NCBI RefSeq assembly: GCF_015831355.1
Contig: NZ_JADWYR010000001.1
Coordinates: 124,001-188,000, forward strand
Direction of reading: 5' to 3'
Source: Panacibacter microcysteis
GTDB taxonomy: Bacteria > Bacteroidota > Bacteroidia > Chitinophagales > Chitinophagaceae
Length of the DNA: 64,000 nt
Made by a program: the position numbers and the translations under genes. The notes beneath the pieces are model-generated. The model made no database searches and was not told where the DNA came from. It worked only from the letters and a program-made list of their open reading frames with translations. Numbering within the stretch: position 1 is the first letter of the stretch; each line of letters begins with the position of its first letter. Shown here piece after piece: positions 43,965 to 52,233 of this stretch.

Positions 43965-46900
43965 ATGCAATTTTCACACTTACACGTACATACGCAATAT
44001 TCCCTGCTTGACGGCGCAGCAGGAATAAGTGACCTCTATAAAAAAGCCGGTAAACTCGGTATGCCAGCATTGGCCATTACAGACCACGGCAATATGTTTG
44101 GCGTTTTTGAATTTGTAAAGCAGGCATGGAACAATACCAAAATTGTAGGCAAAACACCGGAAGGCAAAGACATACTGGAGCCGGTTGTAAAACCAATTGT
44201 CGGCTGCGAGTTTTACGTGGTGGCAGACAGGCACAGGAAAACATTTTCGAAGGAACAGAAAGACGAACGCTATCACCAGGTATTGCTGGCAAAAAACAAG
44301 AAGGGTTACGAAAACCTGGTAAAGCTTACCTCCCTGGGTTTTATAGAAGGCATGTACAGCAAATACCCACGCATAGATAAAGAGCTGATAGAAAAATATA
44401 AGGAAGGCTTAATTGCCACTACCTGTTGCATTGGAGCCTATGTGCCGCAAACCATTTTACACGATGGGGAAGCAGCAGCAGAAAAAGAATTTAAATGGTG
44501 GCTGGATATGTTTGGCGATGATTATTATATAGAATTACAACGCCACCAGATCAAGGAACAGGAACTGATCAATGCTACTTTGCTGAAGTTTGCCAAAAAG
44601 TACAATGTGCCTGCCATTGCCACCAATGACAGCCACTACACAGATAAAGATGATTATAACGCCCATGATATCCTGCTGTGCATCAATACCGGTGAAAAAC
44701 AAAGCACACCGGGTTTTGATGATTTTGTAAACGACGACGCTAATGTTAAGAACCGTCGTTTCAAATTTCCCAATGACCAGTTTTATTTTAAAACGCAGGA
44801 TGAAATGGCGCAGCTATTCAGTGATGTGCCACAATCGCTTGAAAATACACAAGCCATCGTTGATAAGGTGGAGGTACTCAACCTGAAAAAAGACATTCTG
44901 CTGCCCGCCTTTCCTATCCCAAAAGAATTTCAAACCACAGACGACAGCAATCTAAACCAATGGAACTACCTGCACCACTTAACTTACGAAGGGGCCAGGC
45001 AGCGGTACGGAGAAATAACTGAAGAGATAAGCGAAAGGCTCGACTTTGAATTGTTTACCATTAAAACAATGGGCTTTGCCGGTTATTTTTTAATTGTAAG
45101 CGACTTTATAAAAGCCGGCCGGGACATGGGTGTATTTGTGGGCCCCGGCCGTGGTTCTGCAGCAGGCAGTGCCGTTGCATATTGTATTGGTATAACCAAT
45201 ATAGATCCCATTAAGTATAACCTGCTGTTTGAGCGTTTCCTGAACCCGGATCGTAAGTCAATGCCGGATATAGATACGGATTTTGATGATGACGGCCGCC
45301 AGCGTGTAATCAATTACGTGGTGGATAAATACGGGAAGAACCAGGTAGCGCAGATCATTACCTATGGTACCATGGCCGCCAAAATGAGTATAAAAGACGT
45401 GGCGCGTGTAATGGATCTGCCCCTGAGCGAAAGCAATGCACTGGCCAAGATGGTGCCCGACAGGCCGGGTACAGACCTGGGCCGCGTACTCACCGCACCC
45501 ATGACTTCCAAAGAAGCTAAAGAAGGTCAAAAATCGCTGGAAGACAAAGAAGGCTATGGAGGCGAAGAGTTGGAAAATATTAAACGCCTCCGTGAGATAT
45601 ACAAAGGTGACGATATTCGCGGACAGGTACTGCGCGAAGCAGAACGCCTGGAAGGTTCTGTACGAAATACCGGTATACATGCAGCGGGCATCATCATTGC
45701 ACCAAGGGATCTTACCGAACTGATACCTGTTGCCACTGCAAAAGATTCTGACCTGTGGGTAACCCAGATAGAAGGCAGCGTTATTGAAGAAGCCGGTGTA
45801 ATAAAAATGGACTTTCTTGGTTTAAAGACGTTGTCTATTTTAAAAACGGCATTGGAGCTGATTAACAAAAACCACGGCGTTAAAATCGACCTTGACAATA
45901 TACCGCTGGATGATGAGAAAACATTTCTCCTATACCAGCGCGGGGAAACGAATGGCACATTCCAGTTTGAAAGCCCCGGTATGCAGAAATACCTGCGTGA
46001 ATTAAAACCCGATAAATTCGCCGACCTTATTGCCATGAATGCCCTGTATCGCCCGGGGCCGATGGCTTACATACCGCAGTATGTTGCGCGTAAACATGGC
46101 CGTGAAGCAGTGGTGTATGACATTGCCGACATGAAAGAGTACCTGGAAGAAACTTACGGTATTACTGTTTACCAGGAACAGGTGATGCTGCTTAGCCAGA
46201 GCATTGCAGGCTTTACCAAAGGCGATGCCGATGTATTGCGCAAAGCAATGGGAAAGAAAGACCGTAAAACGCTCGACAAAATGAAAGGCAAGTTTATGGA
46301 TGGCGCCGTTGCCAAAGGCCACGATAAGAACGTACTTGAAAAAGTATGGACAGACTGGGAAGCGTTTGCACAGTATGCCTTCAATAAATCGCACTCTACC
46401 TGTTACGGCTTTGTGGCCTACCAGACCGGCTATCTCAAAGCTCATTACCCAAGTGAATATATGGCTGCAGTACTAAACCATGCCGGTGCCATAGAAAAGA
46501 TCACCTTCTTTATGGAAGAGTGTAAACGTATGGGTTTAAAAGTACTTGGTCCTGACATCAACGAATCGCTGAAAGGCTTTGCCGTAAACCAAAAAGGAGA
46601 AATACGTTTTGGCCTCGGGGGTTTGAAGGGCGTAGGTGAAGCAGCCATCGAAAGCCTTATAGAAGAGCGTGCAAAAAATGGCCCCTACAAAGATATCTTC
46701 GATCTTATCAGGCGCGTTAACCAGCGTACCGTAAACAAAAAATCTTTGGAGAGCCTTGCATATGCAGGTGCTTTCGATTGTTTCAAAGATGTACACCGTG
46801 CCCAGTATTTTTATGTATCGCAGGGCGATCCGCTTACAGGTATCGAAAAAATCATCCGCTTTGGCAATGTGTTCCAGGCAAACAAAAGCCAAAGCGCTAA

Positions 46901-47642
46901 CAGCCTTTTTGGCGATAGCGTAATGCCAGAAATTGCCACTCCCAAACTGCCGCAATGCGAAGAGTGGACGCTTACCGAAAAACTCGATTTTGAGAAAGAG
47001 GTAACGGGCATGTTTATGAGCGGCCACCCGCTGGATCACTTCAAGTTTGAATTAAAGCATTACGGCATTATGAACCTTGCCGACTTTAATGAAATAAAAG
47101 ATTCTTCCACCCTTATTGCAGCCAATGCAAACCGTAGTTTCCGCATAGCCGGTCTTGTAGTAGATGCACAGCACCGCGTTACTAAAACGGGCAGGAACTT
47201 TGGTGCACTTAGCATAGAAGATTTCAGTGGTAAATCTGAGCTCATGTTGTGGAGCGACGACTATACCCGTTTCCAGAATTACCTCAATAAAGGATACAAC
47301 CTGCTCATCAATGGTTTTTTCAAACAACGTTTCAACAGCGACCAATACGAGTTTAAAGTAAGCAATATTATGTTGCTCGAAACAGCCAAACAGGTACTTA
47401 CCAGGCAGGTGGAAGTAAACCTGACACCCGCTTCTGTAACCAAAGATTTTGTAGATTTTATAGATAGCAATGTAAAAGCAAATCCCGGCAAGCATTCCCT
47501 TCGTTTCAATGTGTACGACCCTATAGACAATCTGAAGATTACTTTGTACACACTTGAAAAAGGTTTTACCATGAATGAAGAAATGGCCGGCTACCTGATG
47601 ACCAACCCTGATGTGGAAGTAAGCGTTGGGCTGGCGGGTTAG
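43965..47642 (+). CDS. dnaE: DNA polymerase III subunit alpha
   Basis: Encodes 1225 residues. The N-terminal PHP domain starts FSHLHVHTQYSLLDGAAG. The polymerase active site is in PDIDTDFDD (D435 and D437), preceded by GPGRGSAAGSAVAY (fingers/palm). The helix-hairpin-helix and OB-fold (FRIAGLVVDAQHRVTKTGRNF) lie in the last third. It is the replicative polymerase of the chromosome. Length and domain order match DnaE rather than PolC (no exonuclease domain). Single gene in the local context. Confidence 0.97.
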   Translation: MQFSHLHVHTQYSLLDGAAGISDLYKKAGKLGMPALAITDHGNMFGVFEFVKQAWNNTKIVGKTPEGKDILEPVVKPIVGCEFYVVADRHRKTFSKEQKDERYHQVLLAKNKKGYENLVKLTSLGFIEGMYSKYPRIDKELIEKYKEGLIATTCCIGAYVPQTILHDGEAAAEKEFKWWLDMFGDDYYIELQRHQIKEQELINATLLKFAKKYNVPAIATNDSHYTDKDDYNAHDILLCINTGEKQSTPGFDDFVNDDANVKNRRFKFPNDQFYFKTQDEMAQLFSDVPQSLENTQAIVDKVEVLNLKKDILLPAFPIPKEFQTTDDSNLNQWNYLHHLTYEGARQRYGEITEEISERLDFELFTIKTMGFAGYFLIVSDFIKAGRDMGVFVGPGRGSAAGSAVAYCIGITNIDPIKYNLLFERFLNPDRKSMPDIDTDFDDDGRQRVINYVVDKYGKNQVAQIITYGTMAAKMSIKDVARVMDLPLSESNALAKMVPDRPGTDLGRVLTAPMTSKEAKEGQKSLEDKEGYGGEELENIKRLREIYKGDDIRGQVLREAERLEGSVRNTGIHAAGIIIAPRDLTELIPVATAKDSDLWVTQIEGSVIEEAGVIKMDFLGLKTLSILKTALELINKNHGVKIDLDNIPLDDEKTFLLYQRGETNGTFQFESPGMQKYLRELKPDKFADLIAMNALYRPGPMAYIPQYVARKHGREAVVYDIADMKEYLEETYGITVYQEQVMLLSQSIAGFTKGDADVLRKAMGKKDRKTLDKMKGKFMDGAVAKGHDKNVLEKVWTDWEAFAQYAFNKSHSTCYGFVAYQTGYLKAHYPSEYMAAVLNHAGAIEKITFFMEECKRMGLKVLGPDINESLKGFAVNQKGEIRFGLGGLKGVGEAAIESLIEERAKNGPYKDIFDLIRRVNQRTVNKKSLESLAYAGAFDCFKDVHRAQYFYVSQGDPLTGIEKIIRFGNVFQANKSQSANSLFGDSVMPEIATPKLPQCEEWTLTEKLDFEKEVTGMFMSGHPLDHFKFELKHYGIMNLADFNEIKDSSTLIAANANRSFRIAGLVVDAQHRVTKTGRNFGALSIEDFSGKSELMLWSDDYTRFQNYLNKGYNLLINGFFKQRFNSDQYEFKVSNIMLLETAKQVLTRQVEVNLTPASVTKDFVDFIDSNVKANPGKHSLRFNVYDPIDNLKITLYTLEKGFTMNEEMAGYLMTNPDVEVSVGLAG

Positions 47643-47678
47643 TTACGTGTTTCGAGTATAAATTTTTTTAGTTTTTGT

Positions 47679-47730
47679 GAGCCAGGCAGCATTGCTACTA
47701 TTAAGCTTCTGTTGCGTCGCACTCTTGTAC
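47679..47730 (+). repeat. Dispersed 52-bp unit, type A
   Basis: Starts GAGCCAGGCAGC, middle ATTGCTACTATTAAGCTT, exact A core at 47711-47730. It sits 36 bases after dnaE. Confidence 0.9.
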
Positions 47731-47762
47731 GGTTTGATTGTAGATTGAACAAAAACGCTCTA

Positions 47763-47825
47763 CCGGTTTGTGCCCTCACAAACCGGAATGATTGTACAGT
47801 TTCGGTCGGTGAGGACACCGACCGA
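47763..47825. repeat. Twin hairpins with matching tips
   Basis: Hairpin 1: CCGGTTTGTG (47763-47772), loop CCCT, CACAAACCGG (47777-47786). Hairpin 2: TCGGTCGGTG (47802-47811), loop AGGA, CACCGACCGA (47816-47825). Both stems are perfect 10-bp. The 10-base tips (GTG-CCCT-CAC and GTG-AGGA-CAC) are complementary at 9 of 10 positions. Confidence 0.75.
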
Positions 47826-47832
47826 TAGAAGA

Positions 47833-48054
47833 AAAGATATCTTACATATTAAGCCTACCGTAGCAGGACAGAACAAAATCACAGCAATGGATATTTCTGG
47901 CAGAATAATAACAAAAATAGAATACAATGTTTCCGATATGTCAGAGGAATTACCACTTAACACGAGCGAATTTAAAAGCGGGACATATTTTATAAGAGTA
48001 GAAAATAAAAATGGCATATCGTCAACTAAGTATAAAGCAATAAGAATAAGCTGA
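47833..48054 (+). pseudogene. Orphan type IX secretion C-terminal sorting domain (fragment)
   Basis: An open frame encodes about 73 residues that look like the Por secretion system C-terminal sorting domain: KITAMDISGRIITKIEYN, then LNTSEFKSGTYFIRVENKNG and a basic end (KAIRIS). Such domains terminate large secreted proteins and direct them through the type IX system. Here no passenger domain precedes it; the frame can be opened only from a GTG at 47770 inside a hairpin. A decayed remnant of a larger gene is the best reading. It also tells that the organism uses (or used) type IX secretion. Confidence 0.7.
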
Positions 48055-48236
48055 ATAAAATTCTCCCCAGTTGGTCTGAGTATATCAACCTGATGTTTGC
48101 GCAGGATTGAGGCGCAGCTTTTGTGTTTAACATCCTGTGCCTTTGTAAACCAATCCAAAATTTCACTCAGCAGTTTTCAGTATATTTGAAATAAACAAAT
48201 CAGTTATTACAATAAATAATCAGAAATTCTTTGGTT

Positions 48237-48479
48237 ATGAATACCGCTAAAACACTCGATAAAGAAATTGCGGAATACCTGCCGCGATTAAATGAGAAAC
48301 AAAAAAGAACAGTTCTTTCTGTTGTAAAAACATTTATGAAAGATCAACAGGACTGGTGGGATGAAATTAGTGAAGAGCAGCAAAATGCAATAGATAAATC
48401 TTTGGCTGAAATGAAAGCAGGTAAACTTACGCCGCATGATGAAGTAATGAAAAAGTATAAGAAATGGCTGAAGAAGTAG
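48237..48479 (+). CDS. Antitoxin-like protein of a RelE/ParE-type pair
   Basis: Encodes 80 residues from ATG 48237 (MNTAKTLDKEIAEYLPRLNE). It is small, acidic-basic and helical (EISEEQQNAIDKSLAEMKAGKLTPHDEVMKKY), and its C-terminal motif SLAEMKAGKLTPHDEVM is typical of addiction-module antitoxins paired with ParE/RelE toxins. The toxin frame overlaps its 3' end by 16 bases. A TATATTTG box (48181-48188) lies 48 bases upstream and could be the -7 element. Assignment rests on size, motif and neighbour. Confidence 0.75.
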   Translation: MNTAKTLDKEIAEYLPRLNEKQKRTVLSVVKTFMKDQQDWWDEISEEQQNAIDKSLAEMKAGKLTPHDEVMKKYKKWLKK

Positions 48480-48778
48480 TACTGGAAATATGCTGGACAG
48501 ACAGCGCTAAAATCAGCTTTAGTTAAATAGTAGATTATCTGAAGCAGGCATGGTCGGAGAAAGAAGTTGAAAAATTTGTAACCCGTACAGAAGAAATGTT
48601 ATTGCTGCTAAAACGTTATCCTGAAATGTGTCGCCCTTCACTTAAAAGAAAGAATGTAAGAATAGGTATCCTGGATAAACACACGCAGTTAATTTATCAT
48701 TATAAGCCCAGGAAAAAACAAATAGAAATTTTGCTCTTTTGGGGCACGAAACAAAATCCATCAAAACTCAAGTATTAA
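48464..48778 (+). pseudogene. RelE/ParE-type toxin gene interrupted by an in-frame stop
   Basis: From ATG 48464 one frame runs to TAA 48778 with one internal stop, TAA at 48524-48526 (codon 21). Around it the protein reads as a RelE/ParE toxin: MAEEVVLEICWTDSAKISFS, stop, IVDYLKQAWSEKEVEKFV, then LKRYPEMCRPS, RKNVRIGILDKHTQLIYHY and IEILLFWGTKQNP. All family landmarks after the stop are intact and in frame, so this is a single nonsense change and not general decay. A sequencing error or a restart at a downstream codon cannot be excluded from sequence. Confidence 0.8.
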
Positions 48779-48995
48779 TTCAGTCTTCGCAGCATCCTTA
48801 GCCAACACACAAGCCTTTAAAGCAACAATGCGGAAACGTTCATGATCTGCCGCCACACCATTCAACCACCAGTGGCAGCGCAACCATAGCTATATGCCGG
48901 TAAAAAAGTCAGTCGTGGCAGCGTTGCCCAAAGTTGATTCTATGTAACTACAGCAACACGCAGATGAGGTTATGCGTGCTGCAATATATTCAACC

Positions 48996-49046
48996 GTACA
49001 AGAGTGCGACGCAACAGGCGATGCCACCTGCACTGCCGCAGGGTAC
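48996..49046 (-). repeat. Dispersed 52-bp unit, A core with B-type middle
   Basis: Minus strand: GTACCCTGCGGCAGTGCAGG at its start, GGCATCGCC middle, exact A core at 48996-49015. It ends 33 bases before the protease gene. The rest of the 300-base gap after the toxin (48779-48995) shows no gene or clear structure. Confidence 0.88.
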
Positions 49047-49079
49047 ATAACTTATACAATTAAAATATAGCGCGTAATG

Positions 49080-50408
49080 CTACATATCACCATCGATCTT
49101 CAAAGCATCGAGGTAACCGGGTTTTAGGGTGCGGTTTTTCCATTCGAGCATGGGGTATGTGTTGGTCAGGACTTTTCCATTGGCAAGCGTAAATGTTACT
49201 TCTGCACTAACCTGGTTATTGTACAGATCGTTCCAGTCAACATCAAGCTTTTTGAAAGTAAAGTAGCCATTATTATAAGCACCGGGCACAATTAACACGC
49301 CGGCTTTGTCTACCAGTTTTTTCACCGCGGTTGCCCTGCTGGTGCTATAAAATTTAATGGTAATATTTTTAAACGCAGGCGCAGGTTTATCACCGTCATA
49401 CAAAAACGAGAGCCCGATCAATGGTTCATTTTCTGCGGAAAGTATAGGCATCGTTTTCAGGCAGATGTCCTGCGCATCATAGGTTTCACCAGCTTTGGGT
49501 TTAAAGTTGCTGTTTACATTGTACCTGCTAAAAATGAGCGCTTTCTTGCACCATAGTTTGTGATAGTCGTAACTGACAACTGCATAACCATGCTCTCCCC
49601 AGGATTTACCCCATGAGTTCTTGATGATAAAACCATCCTGGTTATAACCCACAATGGTTACTGCATGGCCACCATCCAATACACCGTTTGACCACAACGG
49701 CACGAGGCCAACTTCGTTGTTACGTATTTTACTAATGATGTCTGGCTGCGCATTTTTTGCCGCGGTGTAAGACATGGTATCACCATACAATTCAATGGCC
49801 GCAATGCTGTCAGGCGTTATAAGCGGCGCATCACTACTCAGAGAGAACCATGCTGCAGAATTAATATGATAACTTACCGGTATGCCTTTGATACCGTTGC
49901 GTAGCCAATACTTGATGCGCTCTGTATCCTTTGCATCGTCACCGGCATAAAAAGCGTATGAATCTTTGGCAATCCGGTAAGTAACATTGTAGAAGGTAAG
50001 CATGTCGTAAATACGTGAACCTTTTGTAACATCTGAAAATTGGGTAAAGACATCCCTGTCGTTGGTAAAGGTTACAGCATTGGTATCATACGGCATTTTC
50101 GATTCTGTGATAACGCCATTTTTTTCCAGTATGTCGAGGTAGTATTCCAGCATTTCGTTATCAGCCATGCTTGCCGTGTCTTTATCCATGAGCCTTCCAA
50201 ACTTGGCTTTTGCAAAGAGGTATTGTTCGCTTAAATCACCTGGTACACCGGGAAAGGTTTCCAGTGCGGCACAGATGGAGAACGCAGTACAGGTACCACG
50301 GCCTTTCTGGTTACGCACCGCACTTTGCGCGTAGCGGTAATCTACCACATCCTGCGCTGTGGCATGCAGCACAGCTAAAAACGAGACGGCGCACAGCAAT
50401 TGCTTCAT
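49080..50408 (-). CDS. Papain-family (C1A) cysteine protease, secreted
   Basis: Encodes 442 residues from ATG 50406-50408 (MKQLLCAVSFLAVLHATAQ, a signal peptide). The C1A catalytic set is complete: C40 in NQKGRGTCTAFS, H248 in GGHAVTIVGYN, and N264 in KNSWGKSWGEHGY. The oxyanion Gln is in VRNQKGRG. There is no propeptide of usual length between signal and catalytic domain; a C-terminal extension of about 160 residues (300-442) with predicted beta structure is extra. The substrate is unknown. Confidence 0.92.
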   Translation of the reverse strand: MKQLLCAVSFLAVLHATAQDVVDYRYAQSAVRNQKGRGTCTAFSICAALETFPGVPGDLSEQYLFAKAKFGRLMDKDTASMADNEMLEYYLDILEKNGVITESKMPYDTNAVTFTNDRDVFTQFSDVTKGSRIYDMLTFYNVTYRIAKDSYAFYAGDDAKDTERIKYWLRNGIKGIPVSYHINSAAWFSLSSDAPLITPDSIAAIELYGDTMSYTAAKNAQPDIISKIRNNEVGLVPLWSNGVLDGGHAVTIVGYNQDGFIIKNSWGKSWGEHGYAVVSYDYHKLWCKKALIFSRYNVNSNFKPKAGETYDAQDICLKTMPILSAENEPLIGLSFLYDGDKPAPAFKNITIKFYSTSRATAVKKLVDKAGVLIVPGAYNNGYFTFKKLDVDWNDLYNNQVSAEVTFTLANGKVLTNTYPMLEWKNRTLKPGYLDALKIDGDM

Positions 50409-50523
50409 ATAAAAAATTTTCAGCAACTTAGAAAAGTTGTTTGTGCCCGCAATACCAAGGCACCTGGTATTGGGTGTTTCTTAACCCGTTTTGTGTGATT
50501 TTAATGTGGCGCAATAACGAATG

Positions 50524-50940
50524 TTATTCTTTCGGTATAGACAGTTTTTTGTTCTTCGCCCCGATATAGAATGCCAGTAATACAACATTTACCTTGCCAT
50601 AGTTTATACCGCGGTGGTACACATTTCTTGTTTCCGCTATGGCCGATCCCGGGCCGTATACCGTTGTTTTGTTGCTATCTATCTCTACAGTTATCTCGCC
50701 TTCGAGTACGTAAGCAAACACTGGTATTTCGTGCTTGTGCCAGCCTGTTGTTTTCCCGGGTTCCATTGTTATTTTGAGTATGGTTACTTCTGCATCGGGC
50801 ACATGGGGATACATAATTTTCTGGCCAATAGCATTGGTATCGGCTTTCAGCACGGGCTGCACGGTAATAGAACTGTTGTATTGTGCATGGGCAGTTTGTA
50901 AGCCCAGCAGCATAAAGGCTGCAATACGGAGCATCAGCAT
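50524..50940 (-). CDS. Cupin domain protein, exported
   Basis: Encodes 138 residues from ATG 50938-50940 (MLMLRIAAFMLLGLQTAHAQ, a signal peptide). The single cupin_2 barrel has TGWHKHEIPVFAYVLEGEITVE with metal-binding His/Glu residues and the second motif NVYHRGINYGKVNVV. Exported small cupins of this type are common and mostly of unknown function. It is divergent from the DUF3500 gene. Confidence 0.85.
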   Translation of the reverse strand: MLMLRIAAFMLLGLQTAHAQYNSSITVQPVLKADTNAIGQKIMYPHVPDAEVTILKITMEPGKTTGWHKHEIPVFAYVLEGEITVEIDSNKTTVYGPGSAIAETRNVYHRGINYGKVNVVLLAFYIGAKNKKLSIPKE

Positions 50941-51031
50941 GTTGAAAAGGTTTCTACTAAAATAAGCAGCCACGCCGATAATACAGGCGGGTATTTTTAA
51001 ATACAGCTACATTCGTACAAATGTTTGCCGT

Positions 51032-52060
51032 ATGACCTTCCGCCTCAAACTCACAATCCTGTTGTTGTTTACAAGCATACAAATATTTGCACAGGAAAAT
51101 GATATGCTTAAGGCAGCGCAGCAACTGCTTAAACTGCTTACGCCGCAACAAAAAGAAAAGATCATTTACCCATACAACAACGAAGAGCGATACGCCTGGT
51201 ATTATGTTCCGAAAGATGATCGCAAAGGTTTAAAACTGAGCGAAATGAATACTGCACAACGCAATGCTGCAGCAGTTTTGATGAAAACCGCTTTGAGTAA
51301 AAATGGTTATACTAAGGCAACAGCAATCATAAGTCTTGAAAAAATATTGAAGGCCGTAGAGCAGAGAAAGGAAGACGATCATCACCGCGATACCGGGAAA
51401 TATTTCATAACGATCTTCAATGAACCATCGTCTGAAAACACCTGGGGCTGGCGTATTGACGGCCATCATTTGTCGTTAAGTTTTTCCGCCGCTTCGGGAA
51501 AACTGGTGGCTGTAACACCGGGCTTTTTCGGTGCTAACCCGGCGGTGGTATTAAGCGGCCCGCAAAAAGGACAGGAAATATTAAAAGATGAAACACAGCT
51601 TGGGCTCGAACTCATAAATGCGCTTGATGAAAAGCAAAAGCAACAAGCGATTTATAATAAAGAAGCGCCTGCAGATATTCTTACTACCAACCAACGCAAG
51701 GCTATGCTCGAAAGCAATGAAGGCATTGCTTATCACGACCTCAATCCTGCACAGCAAAAGATCTTTATGCAGTTGCTCAGCGTGTACATACAACGCTACA
51801 CACACCTTTTCGCAACAAAAATGATGCATGAAATAGAGCAGGCTGGTTTTGATAAACTGATCTTTGCATGGGCCGGCAGTACGGAGAATGGTGCAGGCCA
51901 CCCGAAATATTACCGCATTAAAAGCAATACCCTCATTATCGAATACGATAATACGCAAAACAACGGCAACCATGTGCACACGGTTATCAGGGATCTGAAA
52001 AATGATTTTGGTGGCGATGCATTAATACAACATTACGAGGCTGAGCATACACAAAAATGA
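51032..52060 (+). CDS. DUF3500 domain protein, exported
   Basis: Encodes 342 residues with a signal peptide (MTFRLKLTILLLFTSIQIFAQ). DUF3500 features are LTPQQKEKIIYPYNNEERYAWYYVPKDDRKGL (about residues 35-66), WGWRIDGHHLSLSFS, TPGFFGANPA, and the C-terminal HPKYYRIKSNTLIIEYDNTQNNGNHVHTVIRD. The conserved His and Asp residues suggest a metal-dependent enzyme, but no activity has been established to my knowledge. It is a single gene. Confidence 0.88.
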   Translation: MTFRLKLTILLLFTSIQIFAQENDMLKAAQQLLKLLTPQQKEKIIYPYNNEERYAWYYVPKDDRKGLKLSEMNTAQRNAAAVLMKTALSKNGYTKATAIISLEKILKAVEQRKEDDHHRDTGKYFITIFNEPSSENTWGWRIDGHHLSLSFSAASGKLVAVTPGFFGANPAVVLSGPQKGQEILKDETQLGLELINALDEKQKQQAIYNKEAPADILTTNQRKAMLESNEGIAYHDLNPAQQKIFMQLLSVYIQRYTHLFATKMMHEIEQAGFDKLIFAWAGSTENGAGHPKYYRIKSNTLIIEYDNTQNNGNHVHTVIRDLKNDFGGDALIQHYEAEHTQK

Positions 52061-52061
52061 T

Positions 52062-52113
52062 GTTACCGGCATTTGAATAAGCATTGGGCTCCTGTTGTGT
52101 CACTCACTTGTAC
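52062..52113 (+). repeat. Dispersed 52-bp unit, type B
   Basis: Starts GTTACCGGC just after the DUF3500 stop, has a shortened-looking middle, and ends with the exact B core at 52094-52113. It lies between the convergent DUF3500 and OmpA genes. Confidence 0.8.
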
Positions 52114-52176
52114 TGCAGGATGCAATGCAGCTTTTGTTCGCGGCTACAGTCTTGCTGCATGTAAACAACACATAAA

Positions 52177-52206
52177 AAAAGATGTACCTGTATGGATACA
52201 TCTTTT
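52177..52206. terminator. Terminator after the OmpA gene (minus strand)
   Basis: AAAAGATGTA (52177-52186) / TACATCTTTT (52197-52206), loop of 10, with A-run on the left; works for the minus-strand gene. Confidence 0.8.
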
Positions 52207-52233
52207 CATTTATGATTGGTTATTGTATTTTAC

